Assembly (NCBI GenBank): GCA_032622095.1
Contig: CP136063.1
Span: forward strand, 184,243,956 to 184,307,955
Source: Siphonodentalium dalli
Taxonomy: Eukaryota > Mollusca > Scaphopoda > Gadilida > Siphonodentaliidae
Direction: 5' to 3'
Length of the DNA stretch: 64,000 nucleotides
Position 1 is the first letter of the stretch; every line of letters starts with the position of its first letter. The notes under the pieces were generated by a model. That model had not been told where the DNA came from, searched no databases, and saw only the letters and a list, made by a program, of their open reading frames with translations. This document shows, piece by piece, positions 23,262 through 33,712 of this stretch. Both the position numbers and the translations under genes were made by a program.

Positions 23262-23690
23262 AATATGTTGGTGGGCGGATAACACAATGAGTGCAGCGCA
23301 CTGTTTTGATATTTTGGGATGTATTTGGTATGGCCCAGAAGCCTTCGTGGGATTGACCGATTTGAGGGCCTCTCGCAGTTCATCAGCGGTTAATTTTATT
23401 TGAGAAAGAGTTTCTCTCCATGTGTCAAAACATATGGGGGAAGAGTAGCACCATCATCATTTACAGAATGATGTTATGCTATAGAAAAAATCATTAAAGC
23501 AGGTTGCTAATTTGTCATGAGGAGATACGTGTTTATTGGTTCCATCAGTTATCGGCGGGGATACTTTTTTACCTCGAGAACAATACTATATTTGAAGTGT
23601 TTTCCACCACGTAGAAGCGTCACATGCGTTATCATTTAGTTTCTTGTTTAATTTGGAATTTTCGATTTCCTGATCACTGATATGACCTCA

Positions 23691-25205
23691 TTTCGCTCAG
23701 GCCCTGTGTCTTCAAAATAGGACATCGAAAGACCATGCAGAAAAATTGTAATGGAACCGCGAAAGGAAATTGTTGTTTCAGAATACTCGGAAAAGTGGCA
23801 AAACCTCGTTAGAATTAACCGCGAAAAATTATGTACTTCGGTGATGTCGTATATAAAAGCATAATTCCTCCATATTTCTTAATTTGATTAATCAAAATGA
23901 CCATAAAAGCACATCAGAGCTTTGGGTGACAATATATAACATTCGTATGTCCGTTAATCTCGAAGAAGAAAATCTAATACGTGTGTTATTCAGTTTTGTG
24001 TATGTCCTGTAAAATTTTGTTTTGGCGGCAAATGCGGTTTTACGACGTGTTTGAACGTCACCGACGATATGTGATTGATTAGCAATATAAAAGAATTGTA
24101 GCATTTCTGTTTCAGACCCAGTAAATATTATTAGGCCATCATGTTTCAAACGTTTGTGAAGAATAATCTTCTAATTCTGTTCAAAGACAGATATAATTTG
24201 ATTTATGTACCTGCATATTGCCAGATCACACACTTACGGTGAAGGCGTGCACCACCCCTTGTGGTGCGCCACAGGTTTGTCTGATATATTATTAAATGTA
24301 AACTCGTTGTTCTCAAGTAACAGACTAACAGTTTAGCTATTTTGGACAAGTTCATAAGTTTTCGGACGAGGGTTTTCATATACTAAATTTGAGCTGGTGT
24401 CCAAGAAGTGTCGTCTTTGGGTACCAATGTTTCATTGATTATATTTGTATAAGGTGAGGAGTGATACTTATATAAGTGTCCTGTCTGCAAACTATGAGCT
24501 TAAGGAAGTAATCCAAGAAACGCCCTATTTTTTCCGTGGGCCCAGAACATAGCCTTGTTCAATTTTGTTGAATTTAAAGGTAGGATTTGGATAAAGATAT
24601 GTCTTCTACTTCATTTTATTTTTATTTTGCGTTCGTTTCGTTTGACAGAATGTGCTGGTTGTGATATATGCAATATATCCTGACCGTTTAGAAGTATAAG
24701 TGTTATATAGCGTGGCATATTTAGAGCCGATGTGAGCGATTGTAGTTAATTTAGATTAACTTAGGGACTGACTGAACTTAGAATATAACTGACATTTGGG
24801 GAACTTGAGTCAGAAGATTTCGATTAATTACAACAAAATAGTTTGTGGTTTGTAATAAGCCCTTATATATAATACCGAACTGGAAAAGGAAAGATAATTT
24901 GTAACATATGTATTTACAAGTGCTTGCGACAGCCCTTAAAAACTGATTATATAATGCACGACGACATCACAGATGTCGGAACTGCTGATGAGGGGAGTAA
25001 TTAAAACTTTCCAATTTAATGGTTGGACTTTCGGCACGATTTCTGAGCGATAATCTGACTCTGGGCGTTTGATTAATAACGGCACCATGTAGACATGTTG
25101 TCCCGCTTAACGAATGCCTAGAGTTATGGTCTGAGAACGATACAAATGGCACGCGCTGATGTGCCGAAATGGGCCGTGTTTGTAGGCTCAAATGGCCACA
25201 TGTAG
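23691..25205. other. Intergenic DNA with one short hairpin
   Basis: A small hairpin (GCACCACCCCTTGTGGTGC) lies at about 24,249-24,267. No gene or dispersed repeat was recognised. Confidence 0.4.
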
Positions 25206-25447
25206 GGGAGACCGGGGTATGTTGGAACGTTTTTAATTCAATCACACATACAGGGAAATGTGAGCATGGGCCCTTCCTTTTTTCAACTATTATTATAAAG
25301 TATATAAAAGACATTAAATATGGCATATGAATATATATGATCTATTTCGCTTTTACATAGAAAAGTCGAAAATAAATTCGTTCCAACATGCCCCGGGTTT
25401 TTGGAAACCAGGGGCAAATTGGAACATCGGCCGGGGTAAGTCAGAAC
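25206..25447. repeat. Inverted-repeat element, CCGGGGTATGTTGGAACG ends
   Basis: CCGGGGTATGTTGGAACG (25,211-25,228) is mirrored by CGTTCCAACATGCCCCGG at 25,379-25,396. A third related phrase, GGCCGGGGTAAGTCAGAAC, lies at 25,429-25,447. It is MITE-like with no ORF; the true end may be either the second or the third phrase. Confidence 0.6.
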
Positions 25448-26139
25448 AATGATGATTTAAGGCACATATGAAATCAATGTAAAGATCAAGGTAAAACCAC
25501 TAATATATATATTCCAAGAACTATATTAAATTGCTCGTATAAAACATAATAGCTGAGTCCGGGAAATAAAGTATGTTCGATAAATGGTCATCATTGGAAA
25601 ACGCAAGTAATATAGGCTTCGTAATAATTGGGAATAATATGGATGGATAGCCCAATTTCACTTCTTTTTTGATCACGATATCAGTGACGATAAAATCTTC
25701 GTTACTGTGATTAACATTACAAGCTGATCCACATTAACATAGAAAACAATGTGAAATTGTTCAAGCTGGCCCGGCTGGCCCAGGCTGGCCTTCAATTTAT
25801 TTGTTAAGATTTTGTTTTACGTTGTCAAAAGTCTATTTTATTCCATTATTTATTATATCTTTATTTCCAAGTCACATATGGTCAAGTGTGCTTTCATTTT
25901 ATTGCTTATTTTCAGCTGAGTTCTGCATAGTTATTCTTATTTTGTTGTATCAGTAGATTGAATCCTGATTAAATTTTATTTTTCCAATAGCGCAGTGTCT
26001 AGTTCTATCAAGTTGAATTTGGGTTATTCTTGGCCATTGTGCAACTGATCCAACTTCTGATAACCTCTATATGTAGTATAGCATTAGTATTAACTATATA
26101 TGACCTGTTTCTGTTCAAAACACATCAAAATAAGACTCA
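25448..26139. other. Intergenic DNA, nothing clear
   Basis: A small GGCC-rich patch (GGCCCGGCTGGCCCAGGCTGG) stands at 25,769. No other feature was recognised. Confidence 0.35.
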
Positions 26140-26420
26140 ATAGCAGGAATGGAGAAAAAAAATTGGCATATGGAAAAAACTGTTTTTTGGACCCAAGAGA
26201 CACCCACCCACCCCATCATACGTGCCTGGAATTTTTTTCCGACCCCCCCCCCCGCCGAAAACGGAAAAAAATTGGCGGTGGGGGTGGGTGGGTACAAAAA
26301 ATGATCGAAAGGGTAAAAATGCCATACGTGCCAGTACGTGCCTGAAATTTTTTTCCGACCCCCCCCCTGACCTTCGTGGGGGTTTCAGGTTGGAAATTGT
26401 CACCACTTGGAAAGCTTGAG
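26140..26420. repeat. Direct repeat with C-runs, GTTGGAAATTT family
   Basis: CGTGCCTGGAATTTTTTTCC (26,221) and CGTGCCTGAAATTTTTTTCC (26,337) each lead into a C run of 11 and 9 bases, with a 116 bp offset. The right part, CACTTGGAAAGCTTGAGGCC, matches 55,330-55,370 in reverse. The open frames here come from repeat translation. Confidence 0.55.
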
Positions 26421-27110
26421 GCCAGTCTAATGCTATATAGGTTTTTGCGGTTTTCATGTTCAAAGTTTTCTTCCGCTGTGCCTAACTATGATCGGATTTT
26501 CAGGTTCAGATCTCTGATTTTTCTTCTATTGGTAGAACCATCGTTCGCCCAGTGCATGATCACAAGTCTATTAATCCAATCAGAATAGGATATTATCCAG
26601 GCATGTGAAGGAACAGCCAAGGGGATGCAAATTGAATTACGCAAATTTATTAGCCCCCCCCCCCCAACCGAGACCCTATATAGCCGTACGTCCCTGCCCG
26701 CCATGGTTATTTTACCACGTGGTTTTAGATAGGCATACTGACGAGATATATAGTGATATAGCGCGTTGACCTCAACTTGCTATTAAATTGTTAAAACGGT
26801 ACAACGTTTTCGTATAAAAATAAACTGGACCTGATTTCTTTCAGACAAGTTCAAAGCAAAATATCACCTAAAGAATCATGTCCGACCTAAAATATGTATC
26901 AAATACCTACGAAATAGCGATATAAAACCAATAATTTCCACTCCTCAGAATAGTAACATTAATTTCGTCGCTTGGAAGTCAAAAGCCACATTTTCTCACT
27001 AAATATTACGTTTTAGAATTGATATAAAACTTCCTATTTTAGCCGTTTTGACGAAAACCCTTATGAACGCTTTATGCCATTTTAAGAAATCATTTAGATT
27101 GGTCTTGAAT
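26421..27110. other. Intergenic DNA, nothing recognised
   Basis: A 12-base C run lies at 26,654-26,665. No gene was recognised. Confidence 0.4.
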
Positions 27111-27286
27111 TAAATGCGACGTTTGGTTCAACAGACGAATTATGAATTAAACTCGAGTCTAATTATAATTGAATTAGATTCGTCGGTAGTGCGACGTTTG
27201 TTCCAAGGGTTACGTCGTCGAAACACTATAATATTATATAACGTCAGGCGCCTCGGTCGGGGCTATTTAACGTTCAGGGCGTCGGG

Positions 27287-27750
27287 TTCAAAGGGTGGGT
27301 TCCTAGACTCGAATCAAATATTGTTTTTACCCCCGAATAATTTTTTTTTAGTAATTTAGGAGCATTAAGTCGGATTGATTACCTTTAAATATATTGATTT
27401 TTAAGTTAATTGTTTCACTTGTTTCTAGCCCAGAAACTCGTGTTCAAACAGGTTCAAACGGAGGTTCTGGCAGATAAAGATAGATAACTCTAAAATCAAG
27501 TGGTATTAATAACCACTTAAATTTAGAGTTATCCGTCTTTATGTGCCAAAACCTCCGTTTGAACTTGTTTGAACACGAGATTCTGAGCTAGAAACATTTG
27601 AACTAATTAACTTCAAAAATCGATATCTGATCACTCGCGATCTGACCTTCGACGGGTAGGTTCCTTGACTAGATTCAAATATTGTTTACCCCCGAAGCCA
27701 AAGAAATAGTAATTTAGGAGCGTCTGGTCGGATTGAGTACCTTTAACGAT
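27287..27750. repeat. Large palindrome flanked by direct repeats
   Basis: The order is A-B-B'-A. A is a segment of about 110 bp with GGTGGGTTCCT or GGTAGGTTCCT, CAAATATTGTTT and ACCCCCGAA, present in the same orientation at 27,287-27,397 and 27,640-27,748. B (27,400-27,505) and its reverse complement (27,508-27,635) share CTCGTGTTCAAACA, TTCAAACGGAGGTT and TAACTCTAAA. A single-copy relative is at 14,570-14,790. It behaves like a fold-back MITE family. No coding motif was found. Confidence 0.75.
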
Positions 27751-27760
27751 AATATAAGAC

Positions 27761-29382
27761 ACAACTCAAATCCCAACTACAATCCCCCCCGGACCAGTAT
27801 ACGGACTCGGACTACAACATTTAGTGTGTCCCTATACGATAGAGTTATTTCCCTCAACGAATACCGGATAGCGGAAAGGGCGTTTACACAAAATGATTGA
27901 CATAATGATTGACAACCTGTGGCGTGTCGCGGGTTGTCTCCTTGTCTCGAGACAAGTGCTTCTCAGATTCCACTGTATGTGTTATTCAGATAATATTACA
28001 TACCACTATTAAGTGGTATAATTATTGTTCTGCCGGTAGTGTGGATTCCACACATAGAAAATTCTCTGTGACAGGTGAGCATAATTAATTAGAGGAATAG
28101 CAAGGGCTGGGCGCCCAGTTGATCGAGTAAATACGTTTGATGTTCGGGTCTCAATCCAACCGAGCATGCTCTGTGTACCAGAAGTGACTGGTCCTGATCT
28201 ACATTCTAGTTCATGACTGATAGTGTAGAACACTCCTTAGTGCCACACCCAAAGGGGCTAATCAAGTTGAAGGACTCACTCATATGTTATTCAACAATAG
28301 TAATGTTAGTTACATTGTAAATGGTTTATTGTTATTCCAAAAAATATTGTAAGTGCTCTGTTTAAGTAAAAATAATTAAATTCAATTAGACCAGTTCACA
28401 GGAGGCAGTGCAGAACCCTGGTACAAAATTTACTATCTGTATTAGGTGTTGTTCCAGTACAGAAAGATTCAGTAAGTCATGCCTCATTAATTGTTATTTT
28501 ATGGTAAGATATATTACTGATTATAAAACTCGGTACACTGTAAGACAGGTAACTGTGGATTATTTATTATGGTCTGCACTAAATGTTTTATTCATTGGCA
28601 TGTAAGTGTGCCAATTTAAATGTATATTTGTCCAGTCTTGACATACAATGGTCTCACAAGTTCACTCTCATATTTCATTAACTTATATTTGTGATACTCA
28701 TTTCATCACAAGTTTCGTTTTTCACAAATAGTTCTAAATAACTAGTTGCTTAGCAGGCAATTAAGCTAAGTCATAACCTGGGTGCAAAACATAATTGTAA
28801 AAACTTCTTGCGTGGTTAGTTAGTAGTTAAACGAAGCCATAAATAAATATGATTACTCTTAGGAAATTCAGTTGACATATTTGAAGTTTCAAAACTAAAG
28901 TAAGTCATTGTTTTCACTTAGTACGTGAAACTTATCTAAATGCTAAGTATATCAGTTCACATAAAGAGTATACATGTCTTAATATTCAGTCATATTAAGC
29001 CATAACCACTTTTCATAATAAACGTTTTTGTAGTGGTATTCTAGCAGGTGCCATACATAATCCACATGATCGTCGTCATTAGTACTTCGTGATTTCCGCT
29101 TTGGCGACAACCTTCACTCTATAGTTCGGCATGCAATGTTATTCTGCATTCGGAAACCTCCATTTTGCTGTTTGGGCAAACATATTATTTCACAACTTGT
29201 GATTGTTTGACTGTACCATCTCTGACATTTCAGTTACAAATATTGATATTCCAATACCATAATGAATAATTATCATAATCAGAATCAGATTATTTTAGAT
29301 GTTAGTGCTCATACAAGTTAGTGTTTAGCGATATTCACTTGTCTTACAGATAAATTGTTAAATTGTGTCTAGGTTGTAAATA
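27761..29382. other. Intergenic DNA, nothing recognised
   Basis: TTGTCTCGAG at 27,943 recalls a phrase at 17,990. No gene, hairpin or repeat unit could be supported. Confidence 0.35.
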
Positions 29383-29475
29383 CGTTTTGATGAGTGTTCG
29401 TTGAACCGCGCTCACGAAATATTATTATCAACGTTTTTTTTAACGATTTCTTCGTTTTCACACCAACTCTAGTAA
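29383..29475 (+). repeat. Fragment of the CAGCTG-palindrome element
   Basis: It matches 5,775-5,860 almost exactly (TTTTGATGAGTGTTCGTTGA, CACGAAATATTAT, ACACCAACTCTAGT). It breaks off at 29,475, just before the MITE at 29,488. Confidence 0.8.
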
Positions 29476-29487
29476 CATTATCTTTTA

Positions 29488-29839
29488 GTGTAACTTCAGA
29501 CGACCACGATACAATCGTAAGTGGAGGAATCGGGCCCGACGAGATCGTAGATAGTTTGTTCAGACGATTTCGATGTCACGTGCATTATGATATCGTAGGT
29601 TGTTCTAAAGCATGTGATTGACTACCCTACGATCATTCCCAGCTACGATTTTTACGTACACACGGCTGCGATTACGTCGCAAGTGGAGGTATCCAAGGAA
29701 ACGCCACGATTTCGCATCTAAAATCAAACAGTGTCTGATATTATTTTATGACCTACGATTTTGACGTCCAGCTACCGGTTACTTCCTACGACGGAAATCT
29801 TTCCACTTACGATTGTATCGTGATCGTCTGAAGGTACAC
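29488..29839. mobile_element. 352 bp MITE with TTA target duplication
   Basis: The terminal inverted repeats of about 37 bp begin GTGTAACTTCAGACGACC on the left and GTGTACCTTCAGACGATC on the right (reverse strand), and continue identically through ACGATACAATCGTAAGTGG. TTA flanks both sides (29,485-29,487 and 29,840-29,842). Three-base TTA/TAA duplications are the mark of PIF/Harbinger elements, so that superfamily is the best guess. The interior is rich in CTACGAT-type words and has no transposase. Confidence 0.8.
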
Positions 29840-29842
29840 TTA

Positions 29843-31514
29843 AGCATTAGTTAACACAAGAAAACTAAGATGCATGCATCAGGTCACCCATGAACTATTT
29901 AGCAATAGAATAATTCAGTTCGGTTGCGGTTTCACAACGTTACAACTGACATACGATTACACAAGACACACCTTGAATGTGGAACTGTGTAAGAGTGAAT
30001 ATTAATGTTCTAAATCCCATGTTTCACCTTTAGTTGTGATTGGGGAGGGGTCTTACTTTATTAACACGCAAGTGGTGTAATTAAGTACGGGTAATTAGAA
30101 GTAACAAATCGTTTAGTTTCTATCGTATCGACTGAAAGGGGTGAGCAGATTGTTGGTGATGAACGTTCTCGTTAGCTGTCAATATAATATGCATATTTGC
30201 CCCGTTACGTTTATACACTGTAGCATTGGCGGGCCAGAGTGTGTTGACATGTTAATTGTTTGGTTCATTAATAACAGATCAGCGGGGATTTGTCGTGAAA
30301 ACGTACACGTATACGTGGAAATATGCTACGGTTACGGTTAAATTAATGGTTGTTCTATTACACCACCGTGTATACTCGGTTTAAATAGGTATATTATATA
30401 GGGACGTGTGCTCAATTTTGGTGTGGACCGATGATCGAAAAAACTAAATCGGAGGTAAATGTCGCAGGCCGGAGGGCCATTTTTTCAATAATTTTTAAAG
30501 AAATTGAGCAGTTGCAGCAGAAGCAGCAAAAAAGGGTGTACAATTGGCAAATGATGAGGGGCGGTGTGACGTGTAACTAGGATTGAAATTAGATATGCAA
30601 TTTGGAGATTATTGGATGAGGGATGTTATATTAATTATATTAAAGGGACGAGAGGGTTTAGTTGTCGAAAATATTTGTTCCAAACACCGTAAACATATCA
30701 ATATTAAAACGCATACATTTTGGTTCAAATATACGATCACTATCCCTTAAACATCATGCTTACATAAAGACCTACTAAATTTTACCTAAACAAGAGTCTG
30801 ATTGTGTTATAGAAGGCAGCATAATGCTACTGGCTAATCACACACAAATGGTATAAACGCTCTTTATTATTTCCAAATAAGGAATTGAGCAACAAAGAAC
30901 GCTCTTTATGTTTACCATCATAATATAAAGAAACACCAGGAAAGTAACTTTTTATGCTTTGTTTACATAACAGTCGGCAAATTTACGACTATAACATAAT
31001 GTTTATGAGATATTTCTCATTTGTATATTAACAAAGTCTGTCTATATTTGAATATTATTTCGTTTGTAGCGGTTTTTGACAGGTGGAAATATGTTCACAT
31101 GATACCCACCAAGGCCTTCATACCTTTAAGGTATACTACAACTGTTTTTCTTTTCAATAGCAGAATACAGAATGCTATTAAGAAGTGACACAAAACACAG
31201 AACATTTGTTTTAATTATAAGTATTAAGCAGTGAGAGATATGTGAGTCAAGGAAACCAGTAACGAAAGGCAATATTAACATGATTTCTGTCAGAGAATAA
31301 TTGTTTACGTTCCAATGAATATGTACTGGAAACAAACTGTCTGTACCAGACTTTCATAAACACAAATTATGTATTAATGATCATTAATGGTGTAACGACA
31401 TATTTCGTTCTTTAATGTCTCAAATGAAAGTGTCAATGACACTGTAGCTCAACTTTGAGAAGAAGTTAAATTTGTGTGATGAGCAATGAATGGAAAGATT
31501 TATAATTGAATTTG
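29843..31514. other. Intergenic DNA with two copies of CGCTCTTTAT
   Basis: The decamer CGCTCTTTAT occurs at 30,858 and 30,900, 42 bases apart in the same orientation. It recurs elsewhere in the window. No gene was recognised. Confidence 0.35.
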
Positions 31515-32790
31515 GAAATCCAAGATGGCCGCTGGCAGCCATGTTTTTTTGTCGGAATGTCCCCAAAATGACTCATTCTCATCTACATTCCAATTTCAAC
31601 AGCCATGAAAAATTTCATGATGATCAGACTAAAGGTACGACCTGTAGCCCGTGCTAAAGGATTTAGTCATACAAAGAGTAAAATCCAATATGGCTGCTGG
31701 CGGCCATGTTTTTTGGCCGAATGACTCCAAAATGACTCGTTCCCATCTACATGTCATTATTAACATTCTTGACAAATTTTATGATGATCAGACTAAAAGT
31801 ACGACCTGTAGCCTGTGATAAAGAATTTAGTCATACAAAGAGTAAAATACAAGATGGCTGCTGGCGGCCATGTTTTTGGGTCAAATGATCCCAAAATGAC
31901 TCGTTCCCATCTACATGTCATTATTAACATTCTTGACAAATTTTATGATGATCAGACTGAAAGTACGACCTGTAGCCCGTGCTAAAGAATTTAGTCATAC
32001 AAAGAGTAAAATCCAAGATGGCTGCTGGCGGCCATGTTTTTGGGTCAAATGACCCCAAAATGACTCGTTCCCATCTACATGTCATTATTAACATTCTTGA
32101 CAAATTTTATGATGATCAGACTGAAAGTACGACCTGTAGCCCGTGCTAAAGAATTTAGTCATACAAAGAGTAAAATTCAAGATGGCTGCTGGCGGCCATG
32201 TTTTTTGGCCGAATAACCCCAAAATTACTCGTTCCCATCTACATGTCAATATTATCATCCATGACAAATTTCATGATGATCAGACGAACAGTACCACCTG
32301 TGGACCGTGCTAATGGATTAAATTTTGAAATCCAAGATGGCCACTGGCGGCCATGTTTTTTGTCTGAATGACCCCAAAATGACTCGTTCTCATCTACATT
32401 CCAATTTCAACAGCCATGACAAATTTTATGATGATCAGACTAAAGGTAAGACCTGTAGCCCGTGCTAAAGATTTAGTCATACAAAGAGTAAAATCCAAAA
32501 TGGCTGCTGCGGCCATGTTTTTTGGCCGAATGACCCCAAAATGACTCGTTCCCATCTACATGGCATTATTAACATTCTTGACAAATTTCATGATGATCAG
32601 ACAAACAGTACGACCTGTAGCCCGTGCTAATGGATTGAATTTTGAAATCCAAGATGGCCACTGGCGGCCATGTTTTTTTTCCGAATGATCCCAAAATTAA
32701 TAATCTGGTCTAAATGTTGATGTCAACAGCTATGACAAATTTCATAATGATCCGACCAAAGGTACGACCTGTAGCCTGCATTGTTGACGC
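31515..32790. repeat. 154-165 bp satellite, eight units, with YY1-like core
   Basis: Unit starts (CCAAGATGGC or variant) lie at 31,520, 31,685, 31,849, 32,013, 32,177, 32,332, 32,495 and 32,649. Each unit carries AAGATGGC(T/C)(G/A)CTGGCGGCC, CCCAAAATGACTCGTTC, CATCTACAT, ACAAATTTTATGATGATCAG and ACGACCTGTAGCC. The spacing is 164-165 for the first units and then 155, 163, 154: long units with TTTAGTCATACAAAGAG alternate with short ones with TGGATT(G/A)AATTTTG, a dimeric higher-order pattern. Confidence 0.9.
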
Positions 32791-32954
32791 CTTACGTTCA
32801 CACATACACACGGACGACAAAGCCATGGCAATAGCTCAAACTTTACAAAGTAAAGTTGAGCTAAAAATAGGAGTGGGGATGTTTGGATCTCTAGTTTAAC
32901 GACATTTTTCGGTATTGCAATTTAACGACATTTTCGGTCTTTAACAGTTTAATG

Positions 32955-33253
32955 GGGGCCCCCGGTGGTCCAGTCGGTAGAGTGCCAGGTAAATTTCGTC
33001 GTCCCAGTCCGTCCAGCGCTGACGAAGCTGGTTCGAACCCCCACCATAGGGAGGGTGGCCGGAATCGTGTATCTGGGCAAGTTTGTCAATTGCTTTCCGG
33101 GGGTCGGTGGTTTCTACACGCAGTGGAACAACTTCCCGGTGAAATTGAGCCTCTGCGTGGTCTTTCCTCCACCCGTAAATTTGACAACGTCGTGTGTGGC
33201 CTAGCGGCTAGAATGACGATAAACCCTAATAAACAACAGCAACAACAATTAAT
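32955..33253 (+). mobile_element. tRNA-derived SINE with 9 bp target duplication
   Basis: A 299 bp element with a tRNA-like head: an A-box-like TGGTCCAGTCGGTAGAG (32,966) and a perfect B box GGTTCGAACCC (33,030-33,040), as for RNA polymerase III internal promoters. The body has GGTGGTTTCTAC and CTGCGTGGTCTTTCCTCCAC, and the tail ends ACCCTAATAAACAACAGCAA. AGTTTAATG stands on both sides (32,946-32,954 and 33,254-33,262), the mark of LINE-driven insertion. A headless second copy of its 3' half, at 38,078, belongs to the duplication around LINE E. Confidence 0.85.
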
Positions 33254-33376
33254 AGTTTAATGACATTTTTCGGTCTTTATAATATCTCAAGATATAGGGG
33301 GTATTTGGATCTCTAGTTTAACGACATTTTTCGGTCTTTATAGTTTAACGACATTTTTCGGTCTTTAATATCTCAA
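33094..33376 (+). repeat. 283 bp direct repeat, left of LINE E
   Basis: It runs from TTTCCGGGGGTCGG inside the SINE through the SINE tail, its right target duplication and the satellite to TTTAATATCTCAA. The partner is 38,078-38,360, equal in length and differing at only a few positions (for example ACACG versus CGCAC, TAAATTTG versus TAAAATTG, CTCAA versus GTCAA). Confidence 0.9.
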
Positions 33377-33388
33377 TGTCATGCGACG

Positions 33389-33712
33389 ATGATACCCACC
33401 TCACAAGCAAATGGCACGAAAGACAATTATTCCCACAATAAAGCAACACACAATTCTGACTATAATGTGCTCAAACAAATTCAACGCTACTACGTCGGTG
33501 GTATCGTGCCCGGAACCACCAGAGATACAATTAGTAGATACCTAACTGACCGCGGCGTGGTTCCGACTTACCTCAAACTGATGACAAGTGCGCGCACGGG
33601 TATGGTCTGTGCACAACTCAATGTAATTAAGGACCACAGATATCCATTAATAGACACTGGTTTCTGGCCAATAGGTGCCTACTGTCGCCCATGGCACAAA
33701 CGCGCTCGTTAA
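33389..33712 (+). pseudogene. LINE E ORF1, C-terminal part
   Basis: The frame of 107 residues has YYVGGIVPGTTRDTISRYL and FWPIGAYCRPWH, which match the pattern of the C-terminal domain of LINE ORF1 proteins from marine invertebrates (an aromatic-V-G start and a W-P-x-G-x-x-C-R-x-W end). ORF1p would bind LINE RNA. The first Met is simply the first one after the truncation point at 33,377, so the natural N-terminus, coiled coil and any zinc finger are missing. It stops 10 bases before the ORF2 start codon at 33,723. Function is inferred from position and pattern. Confidence 0.55.

Larger units (their letters stand above)
21690..23690 (-). pseudogene. LINE D: fragmented CR1-like LINE
   Basis: Minus strand. 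The upstream part (23,690 down to about 23,270) reads NKKLNDNACDASTWWKTLQ, PPITDGTNKHVS, LATCFNDFF, LTADELREALKSVNPTKASG and IHPKISKQCA, which is the pre-RT and finger region. The next part (23,184 to 23,040) reads NVVPIHKKDDKS-like words and NYRPV across frameshifts. The palm with the catalytic site is missing. Beyond the Helitron-like element, 21,940 to 21,690 reads RAWKKINIMRI, LNRKTLQK, YIRLIIEYAAPV, a stop replacing Trp, then DNCTCELSTRLEKIQLGAAR and IVSGATRST. The element is broken by a Helitron-like insertion (21,960-23,033), a LINE tail (23,185-23,261), frameshifts and a large deletion. Confidence 0.8.
32885..33376. repeat. TTTAACGACATTTTTCGGTC satellite around the SINE
   Basis: The phrase TTTAACGACATTTTTCGGTC and close variants occur at about 32,896, 32,921, 33,257 (one base changed), 33,316 and 33,342, also with the words GGTATTTGGATCTCTAG. 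The same block reappears at 38,240-38,420. The SINE sits inside it. Confidence 0.8.

Noticed and set aside
26100-26463. Four overlapping frames around the C runs
   Set aside because: All are translations of the repeat and its homopolymers; none has protein character.
28009-28233. Possible SINE or tRNA-like region with GTTCGGGTCTCAATCC
   Set aside because: The B box is a poor match, no A box at the right distance was seen, and there is no tail or target duplication.
33030-33040. tRNA gene from the GGTTCGAACCC box
   Set aside because: The A and B boxes belong to a SINE head; no cloverleaf could be completed and the element has a SINE body, tail and target duplication.
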